Positions 1 through 13,713 of a stretch of DNA of 64,000 nt are shown here, in pieces (the stretch's first letter is position 1; every line of letters starts with the position of its first letter). The DNA comes from Acanthopleura granulata (lineage: Eukaryota > Mollusca > Polyplacophora > Chitonida > Chitonidae): positions 8,215,534 through 8,279,533 of the forward strand of contig JABBOT010000012.1 of assembly GCA_016165875.1 (NCBI GenBank). The letters are read 5' to 3'. The notes beneath the pieces were generated by a model. It was not told where the DNA came from and searched no databases. It saw only the letters and a list, made by a program, of their open reading frames with translations. The translations under genes and the position numbers were made by a program.

Positions 1-2000
1 AAATCCACAAATATTAATATCTGATTTTCAAAAAAATTTACAATACATGTACACTAAATGACTGATCCAAACTGAATAAAATGTCATGTTTTTTCAAGAA
101 CTGTAGTCCAGGTATCTGCTCCAAAAAGCTGTTTTTCCATTATTATGAGTGTATATTGATGCATGTGACTGCAAACATTTCACAGGTCACATCTAAAAAT
201 TCAACACAGGGTTGTCTCCCCTGAACCGACACTTGACAACAATGAAAGGCAAAACACTTGAGCAGTGAGACTGTAAAAATTTCTGGCATAGATTAATAAT
301 GATTCACTGTACAGACCTTGAACATTCAGTTAATTGTCTAATGTTGAAACCATCTACTGGTATCAGACTCAAGAAGTGTTTTTTCTTTCAATATGGCTTG
401 AGCCTTGGCTTATAAATGTGAAATACATGTAGCTTAACATTCAATTTTAGCTGTGCCAATAAACTCAGTTTTAGACATGCTATCTTTTGGCACATATGTA
501 GGTCATTCATTTAACAAGGCACCTGACTGCAAGGCAACATCAGCTCTTTGTGGTATTTCAAAGATACTTTGAATTTGCCCTAATTTATGCAGGAATGGAA
601 AAAACCTGACATAGTGTTGATGAAAGCACCATACCTCACCAATTATTAGACAATTCCAGATATGGACAACAGCCAAAGACAATCGATCACCCTCCAAATT
701 CATTTACAGGAGTCAACATTTTCACAAATGCCAGTAACAATAGTTTTTCTGTGTTGGTTATTATAAAGTGAAATTCCAGAAATTAAAGCAAAATACAATT
801 TGTACTTTTGGGCAGGAATGTAAATAAAGACATTACATTTTATTTTATATACATGTAAAAGGTTCTGGCAGAACTTCAATTCTATGTCATGTGTATATAT
901 GTAACACTAATGATGACTACAGGTATTATACATTTGAACATATGTGTACAATGAAAGGCAGAATAACTACAGCAATTAAGAGATGACTAGATAACAACAT
1001 GTATGAGTTAGCAGAAAAACGTCTGAAATATATCTCATCCTTCCTTAGTATTTCCCAGAAATTGCTACATAAAGCTGAGTAATGTTTACTTCATAAATGT
1101 AATGCTTATCATGCGTCAACCCATTAGAAGGCATTACGTCTCAACCAGGATGTATATCTACACGTTAACCTTCATGTACAATTTGTATGAAATCACATTC
1201 CTCACCATCTATTCACTATATGCCACACAGGATTAATGGTTCAAGCAATAATGATTTAAGCAATCGTGATGTCCATTACATAGCATCTGTGCTCGTATTA
1301 TTTGTGTCAACAGGATGTGCAGAGAGAAGCAACTGTAATCATTGTTGGTAATATCATGCTTGACTCAAATAATTATGTTACTTGTGTTGATCAGGACACA
1401 AGTTTTAAAAGACATGACAGTGTATTTATGAATTTAACTTGACACATATGCACATTACAATCCATCATCAGACATTCTTCCCATTTCCGGAAAGCAGTCA
1501 CTAGAAACACAGCAAAGTATGTATACTACTTTCCAAAAACGCAGAAAAATGACCATCACAATAAATGTGTTAAGGTTGATCAAGTCGATGTCAACTGAAA
1601 ATTTTACATGAAACTTGTCATTACTATCTCTGTAAATGTTTAATTATACCTATGAACATACCAACATATGACTGAATTACATGCAAAAGCTGATAGATTC
1701 GCCTGATCTGTTAGATTTTACGCCTCACAATAAAAGAAATTGAACGTATGGAAGCTAAATTCATCCATTCAACATGTTGTATGTACAACTGTACAATGTT
1801 GTTGTTGAAAAGCCTAGGGGTGATTTGAGGACACATCCTCAGCCGAAAAATAGTCGTTTTCTTCGAAAAGCTTGTTAATTAGTTGTCATACATATATTGC
1901 TTGAGAGAACCAAAGGCTTAATTTATAAGGTATTTACCTTTGCTGGTTGTCTTTTATCGTTCCGGAAGAGAGTTTTTGGAAAAAATCGAAATTCTTCCAC
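1..2000. other. Non-coding stretch, no gene recognised
   Basis: The stretch is AT-rich and rich in stop codons on both strands, with no open frame that reads like a protein family. On the - strand a consensus donor (AAAG then GTAAATAC) falls just below 1940 and could end a non-coding first exon of a leftward gene. The sequence upstream of that donor carries only very short ATG frames, so I do not call a gene. Confidence 0.5.
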
Positions 2001-2026
2001 CACACGTCCAAGATTTCATTCAGAGT

Positions 2027-2700
2027 GACGTCATGGAGAAGTTCTTCTCGCTAAATCTCGACAGATACGAGATGTAGAAATGCAAGTTGTCTGCTACAGC
2101 TGTGTTACTGCCGATTTTAATTGCAGAAATTTCAATGTACTGAATACACTAGACACATTATACTTGCAGCTTACGTTGAGATGAAATACAGTCACACGTA
2201 AGCACATGCGTATGTTTAATCTTTGTTGGGTTTATGATTGATAAGCTGGCGAGTTTATGACCGGTGTTCTAGTAATGATTGTCTCTTGTCATTCGTGGAG
2301 GTACGTGTAGTAGTAGTAGTAAGCAAGTAAGGTCCTAGAAGTACAACGACGCATCGTAATAAAAATCACTTAAATTGCCACTCTGGTCAGAATACAAATT
2401 GCGTAGAAATATTTCAATGACATGAAAGAAATCCTACGGGGTAAGCCTAACGCTATGTTTGATAAATAACACTATTTAACCCATATGAATGAAGATTCCT
2501 TGAAAAACAAAATCTTCGGCTGTGTCCGTAAAGTTTTCCTGATGTGACGTGATGATATTCCATGTATGACATGGAATCAGGCAGGTGTGATGGTGAGTAA
2601 GACATTTATGCTGGAATGACGTCAAGGGTGTTTGAAAGGGCAACGTTATTTGTAAATACACATCAGCGACTGATGACGTCGTGTTTGTGGCAGACGTCAC
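2027..2700. promoter_or_regulatory. Cluster of CRE-type palindromes, possible promoter region
   Basis: The full palindrome TGACGTCA occurs at 2027-2034 and 2617-2624, with partial forms near 2674 (TGACGTCG) and 2693 (GACGTCAC). This 8-mer is the consensus site of CREB/ATF bZIP factors. The cluster lies upstream of the first recognised AP4M1 exon, so it may mark the AP4M1 promoter, a leftward gene, or both. No TATA box or transcript start was identified. The promoter role is an inference. Confidence 0.3.
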
Positions 2701-2815
2701 ACCATGCAAACTGGATGGGACAGAAATATTTTGTTTCAGTATACTCTGACGAAACGTACATTATCGGTTTTAATACGCTGCATTATTTTCACAGTTTAGG
2801 AAAGTAATTCAGATT

Positions 2816-5332
2816 ATCCCAGCCTTTATCAATTCGCCTTGCTTTTAAGACACAGATGTTTTGACACCAAAGTAGCTCTTTAAGCGTTTGATGTAAATGT
2901 TAGCTTTAATTCTTATGTGTGTGAGAAGTATTATTGGCTTGTGCTACATGATACAACTACAATTCTGTGATATCAGCTTGAACTGATGTAATGCCAATGG
3001 CCATCTCTAGCTTTTTTTTTACTATTTTGTGGCACTAAGCCTCTGGTCAAGAGCAGAGATATTCATTAGCACTAATGTTTTAAGTGTGTTAGTTTTTGAA
3101 ATAATGAAGGAAAATGCCATGTAGTGTATTATATCGGGAGCAGTTAAATATTGATGCATTTTATTTGGGGATTCTTCATCACTGAGGTGGTTATGCATGG
3201 TGGTGCAGTGCAGTGATCCCGGATCCTTTCACCAATTCGGTGGCTGTAAGTTCAATCCCAGCTCATGCTGACTTCCTCGCTGGTCGTATCTGGGAAGGTC
3301 TTCCAGCAACCAGCCAATCGTCATGAGTTTCCCATGGGCTCTGCTCGGTTTCTTCCCACCACAGTGATGGTCCTTGTGGTGTAAGTGAAATAATATTACA
3401 CACTAATGAAGCAAATAAGTAAATAAATCATTTGTTATTTTCACAGATTTCATTGAGCTCAAGGGAGTGCTGCCACTGTGGGAGGTGGCGCACACAAAAG
3501 GTTGCACAGACTGAGATCATTATCTACATGCATGATGACCTCCTTCTGAAATGCTGTCGTTGTCGGAGATATACATTTTCTCATCCCGGGCGGAAGTCCT
3601 GGCCTTCAAAACCTGTATCCTTTTTTGAAGAGTTTCAGTTTGGGGAAGCAATTCACTCACTTAACAGTTTAGTTGACGGTTTCCATGGTGGCAGCAAATG
3701 GGGAGCCATTCCCTCCTGAAGTTTGGGTCAGAAGTGTGTAGTCTGTTGTTCATTCTTGTCAACATTGTGGGGGTGATTCATGAGCAACTCAAACTAGTAC
3801 TGGTAACTGTTTTAGTAAGCAAGCGAACAATGGTTAATCTATGTTGGACTTTCAGTCGCCATTGCAGGGGAATAGATACCGCATCTGTCCATTATTTACA
3901 GTCAGCAAAAACATCACATAAGTATTGATAGTTACTAAGTGTCTGAAAGGTTTTTGTGATTGGATCTGTTATCAAAGATTTAATCAAGTGTTCATTGTAC
4001 CTACTGACTGCAGCTGTGAGTCAGAAAGGCAAAAGGAAACACATAGAAAGAAGAGTTGACTCCAAATGCCTGGCAGCACCAGCTTTGCTCAGTATGTCAC
4101 CTGTATCATATTTGGGACAGAAATTTCTGACATTGTCAAGTTCTGGTGATAAATCAGGAAAAATTTTCTGATGAAATTCAGACTTTTCTGTTAATACTGC
4201 ATATCTGTATTTTAATCCAAAGAATTCACAACATATTTGTATGACTTTAAAGCATTTCATTTTTTTTTAAATAAATATTTAAAAGATTTTCAAGCACATA
4301 CCACCTTTAATTTAAGTATACATCTAAAAAGCCATTTTATGCTGATTTTAGATATGGTTTTTATATTTTTTATTCTTTTTTTTTTTCTTCGCATGTTTTT
4401 ACACTGAATGAAATGCAAGTAAAAATTGTGATTCTACAGAGGACTTGTTCACCCGATAGTTGACAAGCTGAAGGACAGTAAGGCCAGTGATTCTTTTCAG
4501 CTGCCGGACATACTTCAAACGTATGGTACCATACATCTGCACCTGTTTTTAACATGGAAGCATAACACTTAAGAGTCTATTTAGCAACAAAAAAGAACCC
4601 ATGACTGTTGCCTCCCCAAATCCACTATAAATTCTAAATGCTTTTTTTTTCTTTTCTTTTTGCAGCAGATTCCGTGTACCCCCCCCCCCCCCCAAAAAAA
4701 AAATCATGGAAATCCTATTTGGAATCAGCACGAAATGATCTTTTAGCTGTCAATAGGTACTTTTATAAGCGGCCCCTTTCTTAGTAATTTAATTGATTAT
4801 TCATTTGGATGGATCAGATGCTGCCTAATGTTGGTAGTGTTGTTAAGCATATTGATTATGGCATGCTAAGTCAAGAAATACAGTGTTCATCAAGAATTTA
4901 GGCATTTATTTTTTTGACTTCAACATCATTGCCTGTCATATTCAGGGGTTTGAGGCCAGTGTGAATTGCTTATGTTTGTCATGCGTGGCCTTTCATGTAG
5001 CCTTACCTGCCTCCCAACTGTGTGACCTACATGTACACACTGAGCTCTACACGCAGGTGAAAATATGTGTGTTACATGGATTAAAGGTTGTCAGGACGAG
5101 TTGCTTGCTAAGACCTGTGGTTTACTACACTCATTTCATTTTACTCCGTGTATAAAACTGGCCCCTGTTGTGTACCGGTAGTGAAATTTTCTGGTGTACA
5201 GTGTTTAACCCAAATCAGATTCACTGTTAAAGTTATACACTTACTTTTGGTAAGACCCCTTCAGGATTGATTTCTTGTCACTTGGTGAATTTTGTTGTTT
5301 TTAAAATTACAATCCTTAACTCTTAGAACCAG
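2816..5332. other. Upstream or first-intron region of AP4M1, no exon identified
   Basis: Apart from SINE material, nothing in this stretch could be assigned. The missing first AP4M1 coding exon should be here or further left. It should read like M-I-S-Q-hydrophobic-L-S-S-R/K-G-D and end in phase 1 with a G before a GT donor. I did not find a convincing match. A C-run followed by an A-run lies at about 4680-4703. Confidence 0.4.
3190..3428 (+). repeat. tRNA-derived SINE, family 1, diverged copy
   Basis: The element carries a GTTCAATCCC-type internal promoter box B near 3250, then the family body (CTGACTTCCTCGCTGGTCGT, AGCAACCAGCCAATCG, GGGCTCTGCTCGGTTTC) and ends in an AAATAAGTAAATAAAT tail. 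Other copies in this window share the same order of blocks. The head with box A is degraded. Confidence 0.75.
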
Positions 5333-8300
5333 ATAGGCATGATGTCAGAACAGATACCAGAACTGTTCTTGCCAAACGGCTGAAGGAAGTGAAACAAGGA
5401 CAGTTGCCACCTCACTTTGTGAGCAACAGTTGGAAAGTTTTGGCCTATAATGAGCATTATACATCACATGAAAAGTCTTGCATTGCTCTTTTTAAATTTA
5501 TTTATTTGAATGGTGTTTTACACCGTAATCAAGAATGTTTCACTTGTACTCTCAGTGTATAGCCACTTGAGAAAGCCTACATTAAATGGCCTATTATTAG
5601 AAGTGATAGATAATGTATATGAGGCTAGATGATTTTCTCTTAATATCTTTCATGTGGCTTGTATTTCTGTTTATGGTCTTTTAAACTATTTTATATGTGG
5701 TGTATCTGGCAGTAAATACATACATGTACTGTGGTTAAGCCCAGATCGTCATATTCTTGGTATAGATATATTTCTGAGATAAGTAGTATTAATTTCAGAT
5801 GCTGTTTCACATGCTGTTTTATCCATTGTATGCAGAGCTGCATCAAGCATGATATAGCCTGAGGTAAAGTGAAATTAATGGTAGTAGAATCAGTATCCAT
5901 GAAAATGGGGTTTTTACATTAAAATTGGTGACATTTAATTTTTGAATGGTATATCTGTAACATTTCAGATGGAATCAGATGTAACCTATTACTACATCAA
6001 AAGAGGAGGCGTTTACTTTGTGGCATCTTCCTGTCAGAATATCTCAGCAGTCTTGGCTATAGAATTGCTGTGCAGGTTTGTTTCCACTACTGTAAAAGGT
6101 TCTGAAATTTATTTATATTTTAGTTAAGTACATAGAGCCTGATATACAGATTAGCTTATTAAGTTCAGTCTTTAGGATGAAGATTTCAAATTTTGCATTT
6201 TAATCACACTTAACCTCTTTAAGTTGTAGTTGAGAATATTTGTGATTAAGTACGGTACTTAAACTGGCACAGTGCTCAGAGGGAAAGAGTATGTCTCTTG
6301 TTTTGATTGTCTAACTTCACGTTACAATAGGAATAGTACTGAACTGTGGTTTTTGTCTTTTGTAGGTTTTTTTATTGTGACAATTCCATGAAATGCTATA
6401 ATTTTGTTTCTGATAGCTATAGATCAGTTAAGTAGATGTGTCGATGGACAGTGTAGAAGTTAACAATACATGAGAAGGTGAAACATTCTTGTAACTTATA
6501 AGTTCTTTGCTATAGTTTTGCTGGACTATTGCTGCAGATACACGATAGTATAATAGTAGGATAACCTCTTTGTGTCTCAGTATATATTTGTGATATGTAG
6601 GGCTAAGTATTATAACACATGTTGTTTTTTTTTTTATTATTTCATGAAGTCAGTTATGGAATGCCTGTGTAGTGAAGTGTACCTGTATGTTATCTGTACT
6701 TCAGGCTGTACCATGTTTGTAAGGACTTCTGTGGTGTGATCAGTGAGGACTCCATTAAAGCCAATATCCTACTGATACAGGAAATGCTAGATGAGATATT
6801 GGTAAGACCTAATCTTCAGAGAATGTAAAAAAAATGGCCTGTTGTCCATCTGTCTGTTCATCTGGAGATGTTGCAATTAACTTGTGGTTTTGTGGTACCC
6901 AAATTCCTCAACCTTTTCACATATGAAAGAGCAACTTTCAGTGCAGTTTATGCACATTTTTAATTTGATTTTTGGAACAAAACTACATTGGTTAGATGGA
7001 ACACTTTCAGGGCTTCACAGAAAGTATAATTTCATCAGTCAACACAGAATAATGCCTTCAGAATAAGCTTGAATAAACACCTTGAAAACATACGAAAAGG
7101 TTGGAGAATTACAGTACATTTGTTTGTCATGTCTGTGCTATGTTTGAAGGACAGTGCTTTGCTGAAGAGTTTGAAATGGGATAATGCTGTGTGTTTTGAT
7201 CATCAAACTTGTTGGCATTGCTTGGTGTGCATTTGGGCATGAATGGCTAATCATGAGATTCTGAAAATTTTGTTCTTCAAGTTTCACCTTATCACAGTAC
7301 CAATAAACACAATATGTATGGTGTCTTATCTGTATTTTCATGATTGTTTTCTGTGTAATTTTTCACAGGACTTGGGATATGTCCAGCTGTCCAGCACAGA
7401 GAAGTTGAAGCCTTACATTCAGTCTGACCCGGTACTGGTTAGGCCTAGTCGCTCTCCTTCTGAAGATGTGGCAGCCAGGCTGGTATGTACAGAATCTGTC
7501 ACTCTACGGGGGGCACTGGGTACTGAAAGTGATTGATAAAATTACAACTACTAACTGCATGTTTGCATATGTCAAAAAACTTTTGTGATGATGCTTAATA
7601 CAATCTCAAATCTGAAAAGTTAGATAAATGCAATCGCTGTCCAGCCTTTCCGGGCATTTTAAAGTTATGGGAGCAGCCATTTAGGGAAAGTACCCTAAAT
7701 GGCCTAAAATTTCGTGCATGACTAAGTTGATCAGTTTTTCTAATTCTGTTGGTTATAGGAAGGTGTCTTAGGGATTGTTTGAAAGGTAGGATAATATCCT
7801 ACCAGAAAAATTTAAGTTTCAGTACCAAATATAGTATGACACTCATTGGCTTCAAAAAATGGAATTTTTTGGGTGAAATTTTAGGTCATTTACAGCAGGT
7901 GCTGAGTGGAATTCTGTGATGTTCTAGGTAAATCAAAAAGGGTTGGTTCCACACACTCAAGGAGAGAAGCAGACAACGTCTTCTGTCGTCTGAAAGATTG
8001 AAATTTGGGGAAATATGACAGACCAGTAATGATATGCAGAAATTGATTTGACTTATTTGTATGTTGTTTAATGTCATATTCAAGAATTTGTTACTTATAT
8101 GATCGCAGTTACATGTAGTGTTTTGGGTGCATAGAGTGAACAAGATTGCAAGGAGTAAACCACGAACGGTTGGCAAATTACTGACAAACTTTCCCAGGTA
8201 AGGTGTACAGAGCATTAGGCTGTACATCTTACACCAGACAGGTATCTGTGATTGCTTGTTTTCACCAAGGCCTTTGGAACAATGAGACTGAGGAAGTCTG

Positions 8301-11300
8301 CAAATTCTCTGTCCAATCTTGGCAGGGCTTAAATCAGGGTGGATCACATTGACTTGGTTTCGTTGCAGTTTGGTTTTGAGAACCGTGTGGCACCAGGCAG
8401 TGCCGCTGATCGACCAGTGACCACCAGGAAACCTCAAGACCAGGTCAGTGGTCATCACATCAGCTTCACGTGACAGTAACACTGATTGGAAGCCAGAGTT
8501 TGGTACAAGCTTGAAGATTTTAAAATTGGAAACTTTTGCTACCTGTACATCAATGCTCAGCACTCAGTATAAAGTGAAAGGACATTGGTATTGTGTAACT
8601 GGATGGTGTGTCAAGTCTGGTGTCATTAGTGAAATGTTACTGATAGGTAGCAGTATGTGTACCTGATACACAGTTATCATTGTAGAAAATGCAAAGTAGA
8701 GTGCATTTCATTGCCAGACCACATTTATTATGTGTATAAGTGTTGAAATAAACAAGACATAAGAATCAAGAAGTTGATTTTCTCTACAACTTTGTTGATA
8801 CTAGTATGTAAAAAGTTAACAGTTGAAGAACCTATTTTGCAGAAATATGATTCTCGTATGTAGGAAGGTATCCCTGGTTTCCTCACAGTCGTATAAGTGA
8901 AAATTTGTTGAATATGGTGTAAAACACCAATAAATCAATAAATAAATACATGTATTTAAGATGAAGAGACTTAATCACATACTTTTTCTACTGTATTTCT
9001 GTAGGTATTTGATTCAACATGAGTGACATTACAGAAATTGTAAGCAAAATAGTTCAAAACCAAGTAATGTTTCTTGTTGATTGCCTGGATGTTTATGTTA
9101 TTTCATTCTTAGAAAGTAGTGGCAGTTCTATGTTATTGTTTGATCATCAGAAAATCAACAGAAGTTTTAGTAAACCTGTGCGTAGACATGATAGAGGTGA
9201 AGAGTAGGAAATATATGTTGTGTTTTATGTTGCCTGGACTCGAGCTGAAGATCTTAGAGCCTTGACTAATAATGTCCATGGGAATATACATTGAAATGAT
9301 ATTATAACTGGACTTGTGGGACATATTCTGAATGAATAAAGGAGTGACTGTGACATGTACTCCACATCAAAAGTATCAGTAATATTGTAGAGAGATGCAT
9401 GGTTTGAGAACCAGGAATCATTATATGCTGTAATCATATGGAGAAATACTGCAGTAATTGAGCTACCTGTGTTAAGGGGTCACTTAGTCAACTTAATATT
9501 ACCATACTTTTTAAGGTGAAACGTACTTCAGAAAATCGCTCTTTCTTGTTCTTAGGTTGCTGGTTCTGCCAAAAATGAGATATTTGTGGATGTGATTGAG
9601 AGGATGAACACTGTGATAGGACCAACTGTAAGCGTGTATTACACCTACTGGCCATAATTTGAGTTTCCTCTCAGATTGCTACATGAACCTCATTCTTTCA
9701 ATGAACGAAAAATGCATGTTAACTCATTGTGGATGTTTTTCATTCCTCCTTGTCATTGTGATTAGAGGCTGATTCCAAAAAGAGATTTTTGACTTAATGC
9801 AGAAATTGAAATCTTGATGTACATGTATAATGCATTTTATGTCCCTGGGATTTCAACGTTTCATGTAGTACCTTCACATAATAACTGTTAAGAGTTCTCA
9901 GTTCTCACATCATGATGGTCAACAAGTAATTTTAAGCGTTTAAAAGGCATTTTAGATTTTAACTGAAGTCAAAACTGGCTTGCGGAATTGGCTTAGGTGC
10001 CTTAAACATACTGAAATGCTCTATGGCTAACATTCCATTTGTGGCAGTTTAATATAAAGCTACAGCAGGTCTTACTGCTTTTGAACATGGCTGTTGTTGT
10101 TGTTGTCATCAGGGGACTGTGGTGAGATCTGAGGTTAATGGCAACGTTACTATGCGGAGTTTTCTGGCAGGGAATCCCTCCATTAAGATAGCAGTCAACG
10201 AAGATCTAGTAATAAACCAGGATAAGTCTTCATCAGGTAAGAGATTCTAACTCCGTGTGTCTGTTGCTGGAATGTCAGAAATTTTAGATTTCCAAACTGA
10301 ATAGCTTAAACCTGATAAAAGAAACAACTGTCTGTTTGTGAATTTTTCAGTGGAAAAGCATGTTGGAATTGTACCTGATTTGTGTACATGTTCTAAGATG
10401 GATGTAAGGATGTTAGGGATGATCTTGTGTTTGAATGTATTACTTAACAAAGAACTTTCATTATTTAACAGTCTTTCTTTTTTTCATTTAGTACGGGGTT
10501 AAGATTAGCTCTGTATGAGAATTATTACCTTATATCTATTCTACTAGGAGCTGTGATGTACATTTTCAGGATTTTCTGTATATGTCATAATATACTTCCT
10601 TCAGTTTTTGCAGTGTGTTAGTATACTTCTGGTGTATACATACCACTGAAATTTGTCTTTCAGGTTATGGCAGTCATGTTCAACTGGACCATTGTACATT
10701 TCATCCTGCTGTGAAATTAGATGATTTTGAGGAGTCAAGAATTCTGGTGGTACAACCTCCTGCTGGTGAGGTCAGTGACAGTCAAATTCTGGGATTGTCA
10801 GGTGAAAAGCTATACATATGTGACTTAATAGGATGGTTATTTTGAAGGCAGAAAATGGTGTTCTGGGTTGAACTTTAGAGTATTATGTGAAGTTCACAAA
10901 TACACTACATATTGAAAAGATCTCATACATCAATATGTACATTTTCAGGTGTCTGGGTGAAAAATTTTTGATTAAGATTTGATTTATTTATTTGATTGGT
11001 GTTTTACGCTGTACTCAAGAATATTTCACTTATACGATGGCGGCCAGCATTATGGTGGGAGAAAACCAGGCAGAGCCCAGGGGGAAACCCATGAACATCC
11101 GCAGGTTGCTGGCAGACCTTCCCACGTAGCTGGGCTTGAACTCACAGCGACCGCATTGATGGGAGGCTTCCGTCATTGCGCTGCGTTAGCGTGCTGACTG
11201 ACTGAGCCATGGAGGCCCCCTTTTGGGTTAAGAGTAGAAAGACTGATTGATCTTCAGAGGCTTTTCTGCTTAGTTGTTAAGTTATGGCTTAAAATGTCAG

Positions 11301-13713
11301 TCACACACTGTATGGATGTGAGGTTCTTGACCAACTTTGTTGACATATGTTGTTTGAAAAGCTTGCTCTTTAATGACCAGAAACTATAAGGCATTTACAT
11401 GGCTTTATGGTAAAGAGTTAGATATGAGATACCAGTATTTGAAATGAAACACAGATGTACTTACAAATGTCAGTTTTATTATCTCATCACTATGTGATGT
11501 GTCTGTGGAACTTTCTGATGCTTAACTGGCACTTGGTAAGAAACTCAGTTGTTCACTCTTCAAGAAAAGTGCAAAAAGTGTAACACCATGTTAGTGCTCA
11601 TTTATGTTGACCATTAGCTTTTCATGATTTCCATAACAAGCAATATGACATATTTATTTCTGTTTATGTTTTTGTCTTGCTTAGTTTTCCTTGATGAATT
11701 ACACAGTCTGCGGTGACTTGCCGTCAGATGTTCCATTCCATGTGAAGGTTTTTGTAGGAGAAGCTGAACAGTCCAGGTATAGCATAGATTCCAAAATTTT
11801 ACTTCTGAGGGGTTTATTTATTGCTTATTAACATGATTTTGATCATTTCATGATGGTGTCACCCTGTAAGAGGCTCTTTGCAGTGCCAGCATGTTCACAG
11901 TGCTGCCTCACTGAAATCCTATACTCAATACATACTGGTATACTGTGGCTTTGCCGTTACAGTCACATTGTAAGTTGTGGGATGCTTAATTTTCTGTATT
12001 TTGATATATAATAATGAAATTCCTACAAGTAATTCTTAGGTATACATATTTGTTTGGGTAGCAATCAGAAAGAAATTAAATTGAACATTGACTTGGCATA
12101 TTAAAAATGTTATATTGTAATCTATTTTCAGCTATACTAGTCTGATGAACTAAGGTTTACATGTTCCAAACTCCAATGATGAAGATTTCTTATCTTGTCT
12201 AATTAATTGTTACATGTAATAGTACATCTGTGCTACACTGGTTACTGAACTGTATGTATGAGTTCAGTGAGGTTATAAGTTAGCCAAGAAAGTTTATAAT
12301 GTAATATTCATTAACTCTATCTGAAGGTAGGTGTTCAAGCGCAAACTGGCTATAAAAATAGGATACTGTGGGTGACGGTAGGGTACTTGTAAGGTAACTG
12401 TAATTCAAATTCTAGGTGATAAGATCAAAATGTTTCTGTTTTCTTTCTTTCAGAGACACTGAGCTGGTGCTGCGGATAAAGGGGACCTTCTCCTCCAACA
12501 CTCATGCTGTCAATGTTATAATCAAAGTACCAGTCTCCAAACATGTCACCAGGTAAAATATAATCTCCTTTTTTGTGATAAGGTAAACTATAATGTGATT
12601 TATTTTAGTCTCATACTACGTTATTGGCTCAGCATCACAGCATCATCAGCGCAACATGTCCCTTATCTACTGTGCTTCCGACAGGCACTCATTGGCCTGT
12701 ATCACATTAGTCAAAGATCATGGCCATTGTCCCTGTAGGGTTTTTTTGAAATCTGTAGTTCATTATCAGGCTGCTGTGTTGACGTCTTGGCCATAATTCA
12801 CAAGACTTCATATGAAGCATTAATTGATAGGAAATAATAAACTGATGTACGTAACTGTTTTACAGCATCACCCAGCAGCTGAGTGGCAGTGACCAGACGG
12901 CTGAGCTCCTGTCTGCTCAGGGCCTGCTTGTCTGGAGGATCAAGAGGTTTACAGGGGGCCTGGAGCACATGGCCAAATTCAGGGTAATCAGTGTCTGCTG
13001 GCACATGAAAATAGGGAGCTTGTAATTAAACAGTGGTAGAGGCACATCTACCAAAATTGGGTTGACTTGAATATCATCTCTACTGAAACAAGCACTAATT
13101 TTCAGTCTGCTTAAACAAGTGCTAACTTGCAATAGCAGTGACATCTAAGAAAAACTTCTTGTCATCTTACACTCATATCCCTCTTTTGTATACTGTAATT
13201 GGATGGCCTGTGCTGAAAGACAGCATGACAAAAATTTTACAGGCCAACTGAATTGGCAACTTTGATTTGAGTTGCTTGTGGTGTCTATATGTACATGTAG
13301 AAACTGAAAATGGTGAGAAAAATGCATTTTTGAATGAATGTCAATCTTAGGCCATACAAGACATGGAAATGTACTCCTGGCTTTTGTACATCAAATGCAA
13401 ACATTTAAATTAAGATTCAAAATTCATCCCATATTCCTTGCTTGATTTGGTTTTAATGTTCATGTTTTTTAGTTGGTGTATAAATGCATAAATGTTTCAC
13501 ACAGTTTCTCTGTTACAGCTGATCAGTCAGACAGGACACAAGTTGCAAAGAAAAGAGATCGGACCTGTTGCTATGGAGTTTGAGATTTCTGGACTCACAT
13601 CATCAGGATTTCACATACGTTCTCTGAGAGTATACGAGAGAAAAGTGGGTTATGTGCCATATCGTTGGGTACGCTACATCACAGTCGCTGACTCCTTTAT
13701 AGTTAAAGTCTGA
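5333..13713 (+). CDS. AP4M1: AP-4 adaptor complex subunit mu-1, first coding exon missing
   Basis: This is the medium (mu) subunit of AP-4, the heterotetramer that sorts cargo at the trans-Golgi network by reading tyrosine-based signals. Exons: 5333-5418, 5969-6075, 6705-6801, 7369-7482, 8369-8443, 9556-9627, 10113-10236, 10664-10770, 11685-11776, 12454-12552, 12866-12983, 13519-13713. Every junction has GT..AG and the phases close, giving 427 residues plus a split codon. The longin-like N-terminal part contains GVYFVASS and DLGYVQLSSTEKLKPYIQSD. The mu-homology domain starts at NEIFVDVIER, continues through HPAVKLDDFEESRILVVQPP and ends WVRYITVADSFIVKV then TGA, as in vertebrate AP4M1. The first coding exon, about 19 residues ending in phase 1, was not found. 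With it the protein would be about 447 aa, close to the usual ~450. Exon 5333-5418 is the least conserved and rests on phase and position. The gene stands alone. Confidence 0.95.
5496..5555 (-). repeat. SINE family 1, 3' tail fragment
   Basis: The fragment reads TTTATTTATTTGAATGGTG, TTTTACACCGTAATCAAGAA and TGTTTCACTTGTAC, the reverse complement of the family tail. It sits in an AP4M1 intron. Confidence 0.7.
8100..8215 (-). repeat. Partial SINE family 2 fragment
   Basis: The block AACCACGAACGGTTGGCAA followed by TTACTGACAAACTTTCCC matches the block at about 55868-55905 inside a fuller family 2 element. It lies in an AP4M1 intron. The long antisense reading frame here includes this repeat. 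Confidence 0.5.
8872..8948 (+). repeat. SINE family 1, 3' tail fragment
   Basis: The fragment contains CCTGGTTTCCTCACAGTCGT, ATAAGTGAAAATTTGTTGAA, and a tail of AATAAATCAATAAATAAATA. It is a 5'-truncated copy in an AP4M1 intron. Confidence 0.75.
10981..11220 (-). repeat. Near full-length tRNA-derived SINE, family 1
   Basis: This is the best-preserved copy in the window. Read on the - strand it begins GGGGGCCTCCATGGCTCAGT, with box A TGGCTCAGTCAG. Box B-like GAGTTCAAGCCCAGC follows, then the conserved body and a tail ending in (AATA)n. Box A plus box B at tRNA spacing shows a tRNA-derived polymerase III promoter. It lies in the AP4M1 intron between exons 10664-10770 and 11685-11776. Confidence 0.9.

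Noticed and set aside
2616..2807. ATG frame with MGQKYFVSVYSDETYIIG as a possible AP4M1 first exon
   Set aside because: Similarity to the expected start is only in hydrophobic rhythm, and the GGTTTT donor is poor.
3432..3719. Open frame with SQISLSSRE and EIIIYMHDD, loosely like the AP4M1 N-terminus
   Set aside because: There is no Met in frame after the upstream stop, no donor at the needed phase-1 point, and an unrelated stretch lies between the two similar words. Treated as coincidence.
7886..8563. 225-codon open frame on the - strand, among the longest in the window
   Set aside because: It is antisense to AP4M1 exon 8369-8443 and its introns, includes SINE family 2 material, and its translation has no domain-like pattern. 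AP4M1 on the + strand is certain here.
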